Origin: an uncultured Faecalibaculum sp.
GTDB lineage: Bacteria > Bacillota_I > Bacilli_A > Erysipelotrichales > Erysipelotrichaceae
DNA: 39,960 nt
Assembly (NCBI RefSeq): GCF_910588395.1
Contig: NZ_CAJUPA010000016.1
Coordinates: 1 to 39,960 of the forward strand
Direction of reading: 5' to 3'
Under the pieces are notes generated by a model. That model was not told where the DNA came from. It did no database searches and worked only from the letters and a program-made list of their open reading frames with translations. Below are positions 1 through 9,051 of the stretch, in pieces. How positions within the stretch are numbered: the first letter of the stretch is position 1; every line of letters starts with the position of its first letter. A program made the position numbers and the translations under genes.

Positions 1-179
1 ATCGACAAATCAAAATTTCCCGCCACCCCATCCCCCCTGATGCCCTGTCAGGGCGCAGCACCATCGGCACGGGACCTTTCAAAGATGTGACATTTACCGT
101 CCGCACTGGCTGTTCAGGATTCGTTCGGTTGTCATGACCGGGTGTATCGGCTATGGTTAAGGAAAGGGGGGCAAGAATC

Positions 180-1922
180 ATGAAACGAATTCTGACCACG
201 GTGACAGCTGCCGTCTGCGCGCTGTCGCTGATGCCGACCTGTGTTTTCGCGAAGGAAAAGACAGAGGACAAAAAGAAAGACACGACCCTGGCGGTCACAT
301 ACATATATCCGGACGGAAGTGAGAAAACAGCGGGAGAACTGACCTTTGACCCGGTTCAGAAGGACAATGCAGAGAAAGGCATGATGTATCTGTCGCTGGA
401 GGATCTGCAGACGTTTGTGATGAAGAACCGGCCGGAGACAGGCTTTGAAGCGGATCTGTCCCGGGTATGGTTTGACGGTGACCGGAAGGACGGAGCGGAT
501 CTGACGCTGGAAGACACGGATCTGGCACTGGATACAGATCACCTGTATCTGGCGGCGGACAAGGATGACGGCAGCTACGATGTGGTGTTCTATCAGGATC
601 CGGGACAGGTGTTCTCTCAGGAAACGGTCAAGGCCGGAGAGGAAGTGGCGTTCCCGGAGAAGGACCCGGGAAAGGACGGCTTTGTCTTTGATGGCTGGGG
701 TCTGAAAAAAGGAACAAAGGCGGAACAGAATCTGTATCTGTATCCTGTCTGGAAGCAGAAAACAGCCGAACCGCAGGGTGAGGGTGTCCGGAATGTGACG
801 CTGACCTTTGATCCGGACAACGGGCAGGCACCGCAGGTGCTGACGGTCAAAGCCGGCAAGCCGGTGGATGTGGCTTCGATAGCCGAACCGGCGAAGAAGG
901 GCTATGTCTTCAAGGGATGGGATCCGGTCATTCCGGAAACAGCCGATGCTTCGCAGCAGTTCCGGGCGCTGTATGATCCGGAGCCATTGCCGGAGTATAC
1001 AGTGACCTGGACCTGCGACGGGCAGACGCTGCGCACGGATACCGTCCAGGAAGGTCAGCCCACGCCCCAGGCACCGGATGTGAATGTGCCGGAAGGCTAT
1101 GTCTTTGCGGGCTGGAGTCCGGAGATTGAAACAACGGTGAGCCAGGACGCAGTGTATGAAGCGAAACTGGACAAGCTGCCGGAGAAGGAAGAAGCCATGG
1201 ATATGGTGACGATTTCCTTTGCGGGCGGTGACGAGAATCCGGCGCCGGTGACGGTGGCAAAGGGATCCGCCATTGATCCGGCTGCGCTGCCCAAGGCAGT
1301 GAAAACCGGGTATACCTTCCGGGGCTGGGAAAATGTTCCGGCAACGGCGACAGAAGATCTGGTGCTGCAGGCGTCTTTCGAGAAGGACACCTACAAAATC
1401 GTGTACCGCAGTCAGGATGACGTGGTGCAGGAATTCACGGCAGGATATGGAGACAGGACGCCGCAGCCTGCAGACCCGGTGCGGGAAGGATATGAATTCC
1501 TCGGCTGGAATCCGCAGGTGGCTGCCACGGTCACAGGTCCTGCCGAGTATCAGGCGGACTGGAAGGCGCTGCCGGTGCAGGATGTCCGGATCCGGATCCA
1601 GTATCTGGAGCAGGGAACAGACAGGGAACTTCACTATGCCAATGTGGTGGAAGTGCCCGCAGGAAACGCCTATGATGTCACCCGGTTCGACAAACTCCAG
1701 ATTCAGGGCTATACCTATGTGAAAACAGAGGGTGCTCTGACGGGGAAAGCGGACAAGGATGCGGTGATCACGGTCTGGTATTCCAAAACCCGCAAAACGT
1801 CGCAGACAGCAGGAGGAACGGATACCTCAACGAATACGGATACCGGTCTCTTCATCGGTCTGGCTGCTGCAGCGGCTGTGATCCTGGTGATCCTGTTTGT
1901 CCTGAAAGGACGGAAGAAGTAA
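180..1922 (+). CDS. Secreted membrane-anchored protein with InlB/Flg_new-type repeats
   Basis: A 580-residue protein starting at ATG 180, chosen over an in-frame upstream ATG at 153 because a GGAAAGGGGGG ribosome binding site lies just before it. An N-terminal signal peptide (MKRILTTVTAAVCALSLMPT) is followed by about five copies of the Listeria-Bacteroides (InlB B-repeat, Flg_new) module. Each copy ends in a G-Y/F-x-F-x-G-W motif (GFVFDGW, GYVFKGW, GYVFAGW, GYTFRGW, GYEFLGW). A MucBP-like segment (about 465-545) precedes a C-terminal hydrophobic helix and a GRKK tail. No LPXTG is present; NTDTG stands where a sorting motif would be. Such proteins are usually surface adhesins or scaffolds. 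It is monocistronic, with a terminator directly behind. The family assignment is fairly secure; the ligand is unknown. Confidence 0.8.
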   Translation: MKRILTTVTAAVCALSLMPTCVFAKEKTEDKKKDTTLAVTYIYPDGSEKTAGELTFDPVQKDNAEKGMMYLSLEDLQTFVMKNRPETGFEADLSRVWFDGDRKDGADLTLEDTDLALDTDHLYLAADKDDGSYDVVFYQDPGQVFSQETVKAGEEVAFPEKDPGKDGFVFDGWGLKKGTKAEQNLYLYPVWKQKTAEPQGEGVRNVTLTFDPDNGQAPQVLTVKAGKPVDVASIAEPAKKGYVFKGWDPVIPETADASQQFRALYDPEPLPEYTVTWTCDGQTLRTDTVQEGQPTPQAPDVNVPEGYVFAGWSPEIETTVSQDAVYEAKLDKLPEKEEAMDMVTISFAGGDENPAPVTVAKGSAIDPAALPKAVKTGYTFRGWENVPATATEDLVLQASFEKDTYKIVYRSQDDVVQEFTAGYGDRTPQPADPVREGYEFLGWNPQVAATVTGPAEYQADWKALPVQDVRIRIQYLEQGTDRELHYANVVEVPAGNAYDVTRFDKLQIQGYTYVKTEGALTGKADKDAVITVWYSKTRKTSQTAGGTDTSTNTDTGLFIGLAAAAAVILVILFVLKGRKK

Positions 1923-1962
1923 GCCGTTTTCCGGAATCCCGGAGCGGAATTCCGACATACAG

Positions 1963-1988
1963 AAAGGAAGCGTCACCGCTTCCTTTTT
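1963..1988 (+). terminator. Intrinsic terminator after the repeat protein
   Basis: A perfect 10-bp stem (1963-1972 with 1977-1986) and a TCAC loop run into five T residues. It separates the surface protein from the protease pair. Confidence 0.85.
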
Positions 1989-2045
1989 CCGGCAATGCGG
2001 CCGGAATGCAGTGGAATGCGTGCGACCATTTAGGAAGGAACTGGA

Positions 2046-3254
2046 ATGCATACCATCGATACTTCGCGTTTTGTCAACAACACATTGTCTGTGCGGGCTC
2101 TGGTGCCGCTGGAAGAAGACACCATTACAGGCTGGAATGTTCTGGTGTGGATGATGCGCTCGGCCACGGAGCGCTGGCCGGACCGGCAGTCGTTTTCGGA
2201 AGCCCTGGGCAGAGCCTACGCCATGCATGTGCGGGCAGGTCTGACCGGTTACGGTTCCCGGGCTGGCGTGGAAGTGGTGTTTGAGTGGATCCGCCCGGCG
2301 CTGATTGAAGAACCGGATTATCCCGGGCAGGTGCTGGAAATCATGGAACAGGTGCTGTTTCATCCGGATCTGAGCCGCCAGCGGTTTGAGGAGGCCTGCT
2401 GGATGATCCGGTCCAGACTGCTGCGGCAGCAGGAGGATCCGGATACAGCCGCTGTGCTGGCGGCTCTGGCAGCAGCGGGGGCGGACACGCCGCTGGCTGT
2501 TTCGATTTCCGGTACCCTGGAAGGACTGGACAGGGTGACGCTGGAAGAGGTCAGAGACCTGTGGCAGACATGGCGGTCCATGCCCAAGGGCATCTATGCG
2601 GTGGGGCAGCTGAGTCCGGCGGTCCTGGACTTTGTCCGGAGTCTGCCCCAGGCGGAACTGAGCGGCTTTTCTCATCAGCCGCTGGCGGCACCGGCAAAGC
2701 CGTACAGGGTGGTGAGCGGACGGGACATCATGCAGACGTCACTGGTGCAGGGCTACACCACGGGGATCACGCTGGCGGATCCGGAATCTGCTGCGCTGCT
2801 GGTGCTCAGCAGCATTCTGGGCAGCGGGCAGAAAAGCCTGCTGTTTGAGGAGATCCGGGAGCGGCACAGCTGGTGCTATGCCATTTCCTGTTCCCTGATC
2901 CGGTTTGACGGCCTGCTGCTGATCACAGCCGGGACCAGACGGCGGTATCTGGAGGAACTGCAGGCAGCGATTGCCGCCCAGATCCGGCGGATCCGGGAAG
3001 ATGACTATCCCCAGAGTCTGTTTGATGCGGCGATCCTGGATCTGACAGATGGCATCTGTGCCCGGCAGGATTTTCCATCCTCGCAGATTGAAACCGCCTT
3101 TCAGCAGGATCTGCTCTCGATGCACCGCACACAGCAGGAGCAGCTGCAGCGGCTGCAGGCAGTGACCCGGGAGCAGGTTCGGGCTGTGGCTGACAGGCTG
3201 ACACTGGCAGTGACGTCCATTGTCCAGGAGGAATCAGAGCATGAAGAGGATTGA
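2046..3254 (+). CDS. ymfF: M16-family peptidase-like protein, YmfF type (non-catalytic partner)
   Basis: A 402-residue protein with the overall pattern of M16 (pitrilysin/insulinase-like) proteins of the YmfF group. There is no HxxEH zinc motif in the N-terminal lobe, so it is probably the inactive half of a heterodimer with the next gene. In Bacillus subtilis, ymfF and ymfH have been linked to the 5-aminopentanol modification of elongation factor P. ATG 2046 follows an AGGAAGGA ribosome binding site. The downstream gene starts inside this one (14-bp overlap), indicating translational coupling. No EF-P gene or YmfI-like reductase is in the window, so the EF-P role rests on homology only. Confidence 0.8.
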   Translation: MHTIDTSRFVNNTLSVRALVPLEEDTITGWNVLVWMMRSATERWPDRQSFSEALGRAYAMHVRAGLTGYGSRAGVEVVFEWIRPALIEEPDYPGQVLEIMEQVLFHPDLSRQRFEEACWMIRSRLLRQQEDPDTAAVLAALAAAGADTPLAVSISGTLEGLDRVTLEEVRDLWQTWRSMPKGIYAVGQLSPAVLDFVRSLPQAELSGFSHQPLAAPAKPYRVVSGRDIMQTSLVQGYTTGITLADPESAALLVLSSILGSGQKSLLFEEIRERHSWCYAISCSLIRFDGLLLITAGTRRRYLEELQAAIAAQIRRIREDDYPQSLFDAAILDLTDGICARQDFPSSQIETAFQQDLLSMHRTQQEQLQRLQAVTREQVRAVADRLTLAVTSIVQEESEHEED

Positions 3255-4494
3255 GAAGCGGCTGTCCAACGGTGCCCGGGTGGTGCTGATTCAGAAACCG
3301 GGGTTTTCCCGGTCGCTGTTTCTGGCGGGGTTTGAAACCGGCGGACTGTACCTGCAGGGGACCCTGGAAGGGAAACGGTTTCAGGCTCCTTCCGGGGCGG
3401 CGCATTTTCTGGAGCACCAGATGTTCCGCCTGAATGGACGGGATGTAACGGATGACATGGCTGCCATGCAGGCCAGCACCAATGCCTATACCGCCTTTGA
3501 AGAAACCGCCTATTACTTTTCCACCACCGCCGATCCCCTGCCGCCGCTGAGGCTGCTGCTGGATTTTGTGCAGACGCTGGATGTGGATGAAGCCAGTGTG
3601 GAGAAGGAAAAGGGCATCATACTGTCGGAATATGACATGTACGATCAGAACCCGGAATCGAGACTGCTGCAGGAAACCATGAACAGTCTCTATCATGTGT
3701 ATCCGCTGAATACGGACATCCTGGGAACGCCCGGGGATATTCAGGGGATGACGGTGGAGGACCTGACGAAGTTTTACAGCACCTGGTACGATCCCTCCCG
3801 GATGGTCATCATCGGGATCACGCCCCGGCCGCTGGAGCCGGTGCTGGCCTTCATCGAGGCTCATGAACAGAAGTATCCGTCCAGACTGGCGGCGCAGCCT
3901 TCGGTATGGTTTGACCCGGAGCCTGCAGCCCCGGCCCGTTCTGCGCACTCTCTGGTCATGGAAGTCAGCCGCCCGTACCTGTGCATCGGGTTCAAGTTCC
4001 GTCCGGAAGGAGATGTGCGCCAGAATCTGAAAAAGGATCTGGCGGTCAATTTCTGGATCGACGGGATGTTTTCGTCCCTGAATCCGGCGTTTCAGGACTG
4101 GGTGGATGCCCGGATCCTGACACAGGTCTATGGTGCGGAGGGGGAATTCTCGCAGCATGATGCCTATATGCTGTTTTATGCCCAGACGGACAAGACAGAG
4201 GCGTTCCGGGATCTGGTCATGGATCTGGTCCTGACTAAACCGCAGCTGTCTGAAACGACCTTCGAGATCCTGAAACGGCAGAATCTGGCCCGGTCTCTGC
4301 GGCTGTCGGATTCGTTTCAGGGCCTGGCCCAGAAGGAACTGGAAGCGGCGTTTGACGGGGTAAGTCTGGAAGAACAGACGGAGATGGCCCGGCGCATTAC
4401 CCTGGAAGATGTCCGGGATGCGGTGAATTCCCTGAATTTTGAAAATTGCACTTTGACCACCATACTGCCCCGTGAACGCGGCGTTATGGAGTGA
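3241..4494 (+). CDS. ymfH: M16-family zinc peptidase, YmfH type
   Basis: A 417-residue M16 metallopeptidase. The inverted zinc motif HFLEH is at residues 55-59, and a candidate third ligand glutamate lies in the segment IILSEYDMY near residue 130. M16 enzymes form clamshell dimers in which one member carries the active site; here that is this protein and the partner is the YmfF-like product of the overlapping upstream gene. ATG 3241 is preferred over in-frame ATG 3220 because CAGGAGG lies just upstream. It ends shortly before a strong terminator, closing a two-gene operon. Confidence 0.85.
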   Translation: MKRIEKRLSNGARVVLIQKPGFSRSLFLAGFETGGLYLQGTLEGKRFQAPSGAAHFLEHQMFRLNGRDVTDDMAAMQASTNAYTAFEETAYYFSTTADPLPPLRLLLDFVQTLDVDEASVEKEKGIILSEYDMYDQNPESRLLQETMNSLYHVYPLNTDILGTPGDIQGMTVEDLTKFYSTWYDPSRMVIIGITPRPLEPVLAFIEAHEQKYPSRLAAQPSVWFDPEPAAPARSAHSLVMEVSRPYLCIGFKFRPEGDVRQNLKKDLAVNFWIDGMFSSLNPAFQDWVDARILTQVYGAEGEFSQHDAYMLFYAQTDKTEAFRDLVMDLVLTKPQLSETTFEILKRQNLARSLRLSDSFQGLAQKELEAAFDGVSLEEQTEMARRITLEDVRDAVNSLNFENCTLTTILPRERGVME

Positions 4495-4521
4495 AGTTCA
4501 CCTGAAAACAGCCCAGCATGG

Positions 4522-4548
4522 AGCCCGGAATGAGATTCCGGGCTTTTT
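4522..4548 (+). terminator. Intrinsic terminator after ymfH
   Basis: A 10-bp GC-rich stem (4522-4531 with 4535-4544) and a GAG loop are followed by five T residues. Confidence 0.9.
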
Positions 4549-4604
4549 GTGTGTCCGGATGACTCCGGGTAAAGTAGCCAGTGTCAAAGAAAGGAGGAAC
4601 TGAA

Positions 4605-4916
4605 TTGCTGAATGTATTCTGCCTTGCCGGCCGTCTGCAGGACGATCCGGTGATCCGGGAAACCCCCGGGGGCATCCGCATGGCGGAGATCACGCTGGAT
4701 GTGGAACGGCCTTTTGCCAACTCGCAGGGGCTCTATGAGAAAGACAGAATCACGCTGGAAATCTGGAGAGGACTGGCGGATACGATTGGCAGTGTGTGCA
4801 GAAAAGGCAGCTGGGTGACTGCCAAAGGACGCATTGCCAGCCGTCCCTACGAGAAGGACGGAAAGGTGTGGAACAACTACAACTTTGTTGCGGAACGAGT
4901 GGATGTTCTGAGCTAG
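4605..4916 (+). CDS. ssb: Short single-stranded DNA-binding protein (SSB, OB fold only)
   Basis: A 103-residue OB-fold protein starting (M)LNVFCLAGRL, the usual opening of Gram-positive SSB proteins. It carries the later family features ITLEIWRGLAD and a C-terminal NYNFVAERVDVLS. The start is taken as TTG 4605, seven bases after AAGGAGG (4591-4597); the GTG at 4581 would place that motif inside the gene. It binds single-stranded DNA. It is shorter than a housekeeping SSB (about 150-170 residues) and lacks the acidic DDDIPF-type tail that recruits replication and repair partners, so it is more likely an accessory paralogue. It is monocistronic between two terminators. Confidence 0.8.
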   Translation: MLNVFCLAGRLQDDPVIRETPGGIRMAEITLDVERPFANSQGLYEKDRITLEIWRGLADTIGSVCRKGSWVTAKGRIASRPYEKDGKVWNNYNFVAERVDVLS

Positions 4917-4950
4917 GATTTGCGGCTGCCTTGCCCGCTTTGAATGGAAG

Positions 4951-4973
4951 AAGCAGACGGAGATCTGCTTTTT
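4951..4973 (+). terminator. Intrinsic terminator after ssb
   Basis: A 7-bp stem (4951-4957 with 4964-4970) ends in a run of five T residues, separating ssb from the pilus operon. Confidence 0.75.
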
Positions 4974-5026
4974 CTTTCCGGCCGGCCGCTGACGACGATA
5001 CAGGAAAACAGAAAGAGAATGACAAC

Positions 5027-7423
5027 ATGAAACGACATATCACACGCAGATTCCTGCGTCTTGTGACTGCCGCACTGCTGGTGCTGGCCGGCGGTTTCAG
5101 CACACTGCCGCTGCAGGGAAAGGAAGCCGGACCTGTGCAGCTGCAGCTGGACATCACCGGTCCGGGTCAGGTGGATCACGGACTGGAAGGAGATGGTCCC
5201 TGGATGCTGGAGGCGGGGACTGACATCTGTCTGGCGGCCCGCCCGGACCAGGGTGCCCGGTTTGCAGGCTACCGCAGAAACGGACAGCATTTGAAGGACA
5301 GCCGGGAAACGCTGCGGTTTGTGCTGCAGGAAGACACAGCCATTCAGGCGGTGTTTGAAGAACTGCCGGCTTCGGATACCGGACAGGAAGCGCCGGAAGC
5401 AGGCGAAAAACAGGAACCACCGGCAGATCAGACAGACCGGACAGATTCGGGATCTGATGACAACCGGGAAGAATCCGGCAGCCGCACGGAAGAGGAGGAC
5501 CAGGACAGCCGCCAGCCGGCAGCGGGGCTGAACCGTCCCATGGACCGGCCCTATGAGCTCACGGAAGAAGAATCCGCACTGATTGACCAGTACCGTCAGG
5601 GCAGACTGGAAGCCGGCCTGGACTACCGGAAAGAGCTGACGGAACGCTATGGACTGCAGGAGTGGGTGGATGACCAGTGGTTCCTGCTCCCGGCATACTT
5701 TGAAACCTTCGGGCTGCATGGTGCTGTGCGGGGCGGGATGCAGGTGCTGAACCGGAATTATGATGGCCGCCGGCTGCAAAGCCGGACAAAAGCCGCGGGT
5801 ACGGTAACAGCCTTTGATGTGCACACCTGGCACTATGCCGGCGGATTCATGGAAGGCGGCCTGTGGACCATGGATGTCCCGGGATTTGGCCAGCGCCAGG
5901 GATACTGTGCCAATGGGATATATGCACCGCCAGGTCCTGGAACACCGCTGAAAGACCCGGTGCTGCACACAGGCTCCATGCTGCGCAAGGCACTGTATTA
6001 CGGCTACGGCGGTCCGGAAAACCGGCTCGGCAGCCGGGGCTGGAACACAGCCCAGCAGATCATTGTCACCAACGATCTGGTCTCCATGGCCAATGTGGGG
6101 ACCTCCATCGGATCAACAATCGGCGGCGGGTGGATCTGGCAAAGCTACAGCGGAAAAGTCTGGGAGGAGATGAAATCCTGGCCGGAACCTCCTGCGACAT
6201 TTTTCTGCTATGTGGCGGATACGGAAGGATCCGGCGAGAACTTTCAGGGACTTCAGAAGCCGTATCAGCCGCTGGCGTTCTATGTGAACAATCCGGCAGG
6301 CACCCTGCGGCTGGAAAAAAGCGGCAGTCTGCCGGAACTGACACAGGACAACCAGGCTTACAGTCTGGCCGGTGCCGAATACACTGTGTACGACACAGCG
6401 GGCAGGAAAGCCGGTGTGCTTGTCACCGACAGAACCGGACGGTCCGGTGAAATCCGGCTGCCCTTTGGCACCTACACCTGCCGGGAGACCAAAGCTCCGG
6501 CAGGCTATCAGACCGATCCGGCCATTCATACCGTGACGATCGACCGGAAAGGCAGTTCCCTGGCCACGCTGCTGCAGGTGTCGGATATACCGGCGTATAC
6601 CCGGGCCAGTCTGCTGCTGCTCAAGCGGGGTGACAGCAGCCAGCCGCTGGCAGATGCCGAGTTTGAGTTCACATTCCACAAAAACGGGGAAGACGCACCG
6701 GCCAGACGGTGGATCCTGAAATCCGACAGCCAGGGCAGGGTCATGCTGGATGACGGGCACAAAGTCCAGGGAGATCCGTTCTATCCGGACGAGAAAGGGC
6801 AGCCCTGCTTTCCCAGAGGCGAAGTGCGTTTCCGGGAAGTGAAAGCCCCGGCTGGCTACGTGCTGGACGGGACCCTGCACAAAGTGGATACCACGCAGCT
6901 GACGGTGTGGAATACCCGGGAAGTGGAAAACCGGCTGCTGACCCACAGCATGACGCTGATCAAGAAAAGCTCCGCAGGACCGGAACTGGAGGGGGCTGTG
7001 TTCGGGCTGTTTGAGGACGAAGCCTGCACGAGCCAGCTGTTTGAAGGAACCACCGGTTCCGACGGGACGCTGGAACTGCCGGTTCTTCAGAATGGACGCA
7101 CGTACTGGCTGAAGGAACTGCAGGCGCCAGCGGGCTACAGAGCCGATCCGGCTGCCGTGAAACTTTCCATGCAGGCAGATATGCAGGCCCAAACCGGGTC
7201 TGTCACCGTGAATGACCGAACGTATCAGGCCCCCTGGCAGGATGATCAGATCCAGGTCCGGCTGGAAGACGGCCGGCTGCAGGCATCTCTGGTGCGGATC
7301 AACCAGGTGCAGAGCGCACTGCCGGAAACCGGCTCTTCCCTTACGGTAAAAATGATCGCAGCCGCCGGCGGGTTTCTGATCCTGGCCTGGCTGCTGACAG
7401 GAAACAGAAAGGACAATTCATGA
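5027..7423 (+). CDS. Pilus tip adhesin with thioester domain and SpaA/Cna-B repeats
   Basis: A 798-residue cell-wall protein and first gene of the pilus operon. ATG 5027 gives a good signal peptide (MKRHITRRFLRLVTAALLVL). In order: signal; an InlB-like module (about 35-115); an acidic linker (about 115-170); a thioester-type domain; three Cna-B/SpaA domains with E-boxes CRETKAPAGY, REVKAPAGY and KELQAPAGY; and an LPETG sorting signal with hydrophobic stretch and basic tail. In the thioester domain Cys294 (GYC) and Gln343/344 (NTAQQ) match the Cys-Gln pair that forms an internal thioester in Gram-positive adhesins, which can bond covalently to host surfaces. The Cna-B domains probably carry Lys-Asn isopeptide bonds. 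The stop overlaps the next start (ATGA). The thioester call rests on motif spacing, not on a structure. Confidence 0.85.
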   Translation: MKRHITRRFLRLVTAALLVLAGGFSTLPLQGKEAGPVQLQLDITGPGQVDHGLEGDGPWMLEAGTDICLAARPDQGARFAGYRRNGQHLKDSRETLRFVLQEDTAIQAVFEELPASDTGQEAPEAGEKQEPPADQTDRTDSGSDDNREESGSRTEEEDQDSRQPAAGLNRPMDRPYELTEEESALIDQYRQGRLEAGLDYRKELTERYGLQEWVDDQWFLLPAYFETFGLHGAVRGGMQVLNRNYDGRRLQSRTKAAGTVTAFDVHTWHYAGGFMEGGLWTMDVPGFGQRQGYCANGIYAPPGPGTPLKDPVLHTGSMLRKALYYGYGGPENRLGSRGWNTAQQIIVTNDLVSMANVGTSIGSTIGGGWIWQSYSGKVWEEMKSWPEPPATFFCYVADTEGSGENFQGLQKPYQPLAFYVNNPAGTLRLEKSGSLPELTQDNQAYSLAGAEYTVYDTAGRKAGVLVTDRTGRSGEIRLPFGTYTCRETKAPAGYQTDPAIHTVTIDRKGSSLATLLQVSDIPAYTRASLLLLKRGDSSQPLADAEFEFTFHKNGEDAPARRWILKSDSQGRVMLDDGHKVQGDPFYPDEKGQPCFPRGEVRFREVKAPAGYVLDGTLHKVDTTQLTVWNTREVENRLLTHSMTLIKKSSAGPELEGAVFGLFEDEACTSQLFEGTTGSDGTLELPVLQNGRTYWLKELQAPAGYRADPAAVKLSMQADMQAQTGSVTVNDRTYQAPWQDDQIQVRLEDGRLQASLVRINQVQSALPETGSSLTVKMIAAAGGFLILAWLLTGNRKDNS

Positions 7424-9051
7424 TGAAAACCCCCACCATGCTGATGGCCGCCATGCTGGCGGTTTCTCCGCTGCTTCCCATGGCAGCCTGTGCCCCGGCC
7501 TATGCCCGGCAGCACACCATGGCACTGCCCGCTGCCAGGGTGAGCGCCGGTGACGGACCGGCCTCCATCACCCTGCAGCCTTCTTCCCCTTCACAGCCGC
7601 TGCAGGGACGAACATTCGTGCTATACCGGCTGTTTGAAGCAGAGCCTTCCGCCGGGCAGGAATCGGTGATTTACCGGTTCGATCCCAGGACGGAAGCAGC
7701 GGTGAAGCAGGCGGTTGCCGACAGACTGCATGTCCCGGTGCAGGATGTCACAGAACAGCAGGCGGTGGACTATGTGGCTTCACTGCAGGACAGTCAGGCG
7801 GCTCTGCGCGGTTTCCAGAACGATGTCCGCCGGCTGCTGCAGCCTGCCCAGGGGACCAGCTGGACAGTGATGGAAACAGATGCGGAAGGCAGCTTTGTGA
7901 TTTCGGGCCTGGACCATGGCTGGTACATGGTGGATGAAGAAGGCCAGGCACTGGAAGGGTCACATGGGGCAGCTTCCCTGCTGATGGTCGGCACCGCTGC
8001 ACCGGATGCCCTGATCCGGGTCAAATCCGATTATCCCGGACTGATCAAGCAGATTCAGGAAGATGACGGAGATGCAGGCTGGAACGACCTGGGAGATTTC
8101 CAGTACGGTCAGCGGATTCCGTACCGGTTTGAAACCCGGGTGCCGGAGATCTCCGGCTATGACACCTATCTGCTGCGGTTCCATGACCGGCTGGACGCGG
8201 CAATTGACTTCGATCCGGCTTCCGTCGCTGTGCGGATGGAAAAAGACGGAACAGAATACATCCTGGCCAGCGGTGAATACGAGGTGTCCCGGGGAGACGG
8301 ACAGGAAACCTTCGCGGTGACGATTCCGGACATCAAAGCCATTGCCCTGCGGGAATTTGGCGGATTCGGGCAGACGGTCGAACTCCGGTATGACGGAGTC
8401 TTCAATGAAAAGATTCTGGACCGGCAGGAAGAGGGAAAACAGGGATTCGAAAACACCGTGCGGCTGGAGTTTTCCAATGATCCGGATTCCTCCCAGACCG
8501 GATTCACCCCCTGGGACACCGTGGTGTGCTACACCTACCGGCTCAATGGCATCAAACACAACGAACAGGACGTGAAACTGGCGGATGCCGGCTTCCGGCT
8601 GTATACCGATCCGGACTGCACAAAAGAGCTGGGATTCTCGAAAACCGGTGATGTATATCTCCCGTCAGATCAGGCTGAGGAAATTGTCACCGATACACAG
8701 GGAAGCTTCAGACTGGATGGACTGGACCAGGGAACCTACTGGCTGAAGGAAACCCGGGCACCGGCCGGGTACCACAAGCTGAAAGACCCGGTTGAAATCA
8801 CCATTTCTCCGGAATTTGTGTCCGACCGTCATGCCTATGTTCCCGGCGGACAGGGACTCACGGCGCTGAAAGTCACCGGTGACGGCAGGGATCTGGAGGC
8901 TGACAGCACGCTGACCTGGGCAAATCTGCGGATTCTGAACCGCACCGGCTCGGTGCTGCCTTCCACCGGATCGGCCATGACAATTGTGCTTCTGGTATCT
9001 GCCGCCGGGCTGATGGCAGCAGGAATCCGCCTTGGCCGCCGCCGTGGATGA
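7420..9051 (+). CDS. Major pilin (isopeptide-forming SpaA-type fimbrial subunit)
   Basis: A 543-residue LPXTG pilin. It has a signal peptide to about residue 30, then a region with DYPGLIK that may hold the pilin-motif lysine used by sortase C. A fimbrial isopeptide-formation D2-type domain follows (about 205-370; YGQRIPYRF, YDTYLLRFHD). A C-terminal Cna-B domain has the E-box LKETRAPAGYH. The protein ends LPSTG, a hydrophobic helix and GRRRG. It is the likely shaft subunit, polymerised by the sortase encoded immediately downstream. The start overlaps the previous stop (ATGATG), with AGAAAGGA before it. Which subunit forms the shaft is inferred from operon order and domain layout. Confidence 0.85.
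   Translation: MMKTPTMLMAAMLAVSPLLPMAACAPAYARQHTMALPAARVSAGDGPASITLQPSSPSQPLQGRTFVLYRLFEAEPSAGQESVIYRFDPRTEAAVKQAVADRLHVPVQDVTEQQAVDYVASLQDSQAALRGFQNDVRRLLQPAQGTSWTVMETDAEGSFVISGLDHGWYMVDEEGQALEGSHGAASLLMVGTAAPDALIRVKSDYPGLIKQIQEDDGDAGWNDLGDFQYGQRIPYRFETRVPEISGYDTYLLRFHDRLDAAIDFDPASVAVRMEKDGTEYILASGEYEVSRGDGQETFAVTIPDIKAIALREFGGFGQTVELRYDGVFNEKILDRQEEGKQGFENTVRLEFSNDPDSSQTGFTPWDTVVCYTYRLNGIKHNEQDVKLADAGFRLYTDPDCTKELGFSKTGDVYLPSDQAEEIVTDTQGSFRLDGLDQGTYWLKETRAPAGYHKLKDPVEITISPEFVSDRHAYVPGGQGLTALKVTGDGRDLEADSTLTWANLRILNRTGSVLPSTGSAMTIVLLVSAAGLMAAGIRLGRRRG

Noticed and set aside
132..1634. A 500-codon minus-strand frame opposite the InlB-repeat protein
   Set aside because: Arg/His/Cys-rich translation with no motif and no ribosome binding site; the plus strand has signal peptide, repeats and anchor.
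2046..3254. Active zinc peptidase for the first M16 gene
   Set aside because: No HxxEH motif in the expected N-terminal region; treated as the non-catalytic partner.
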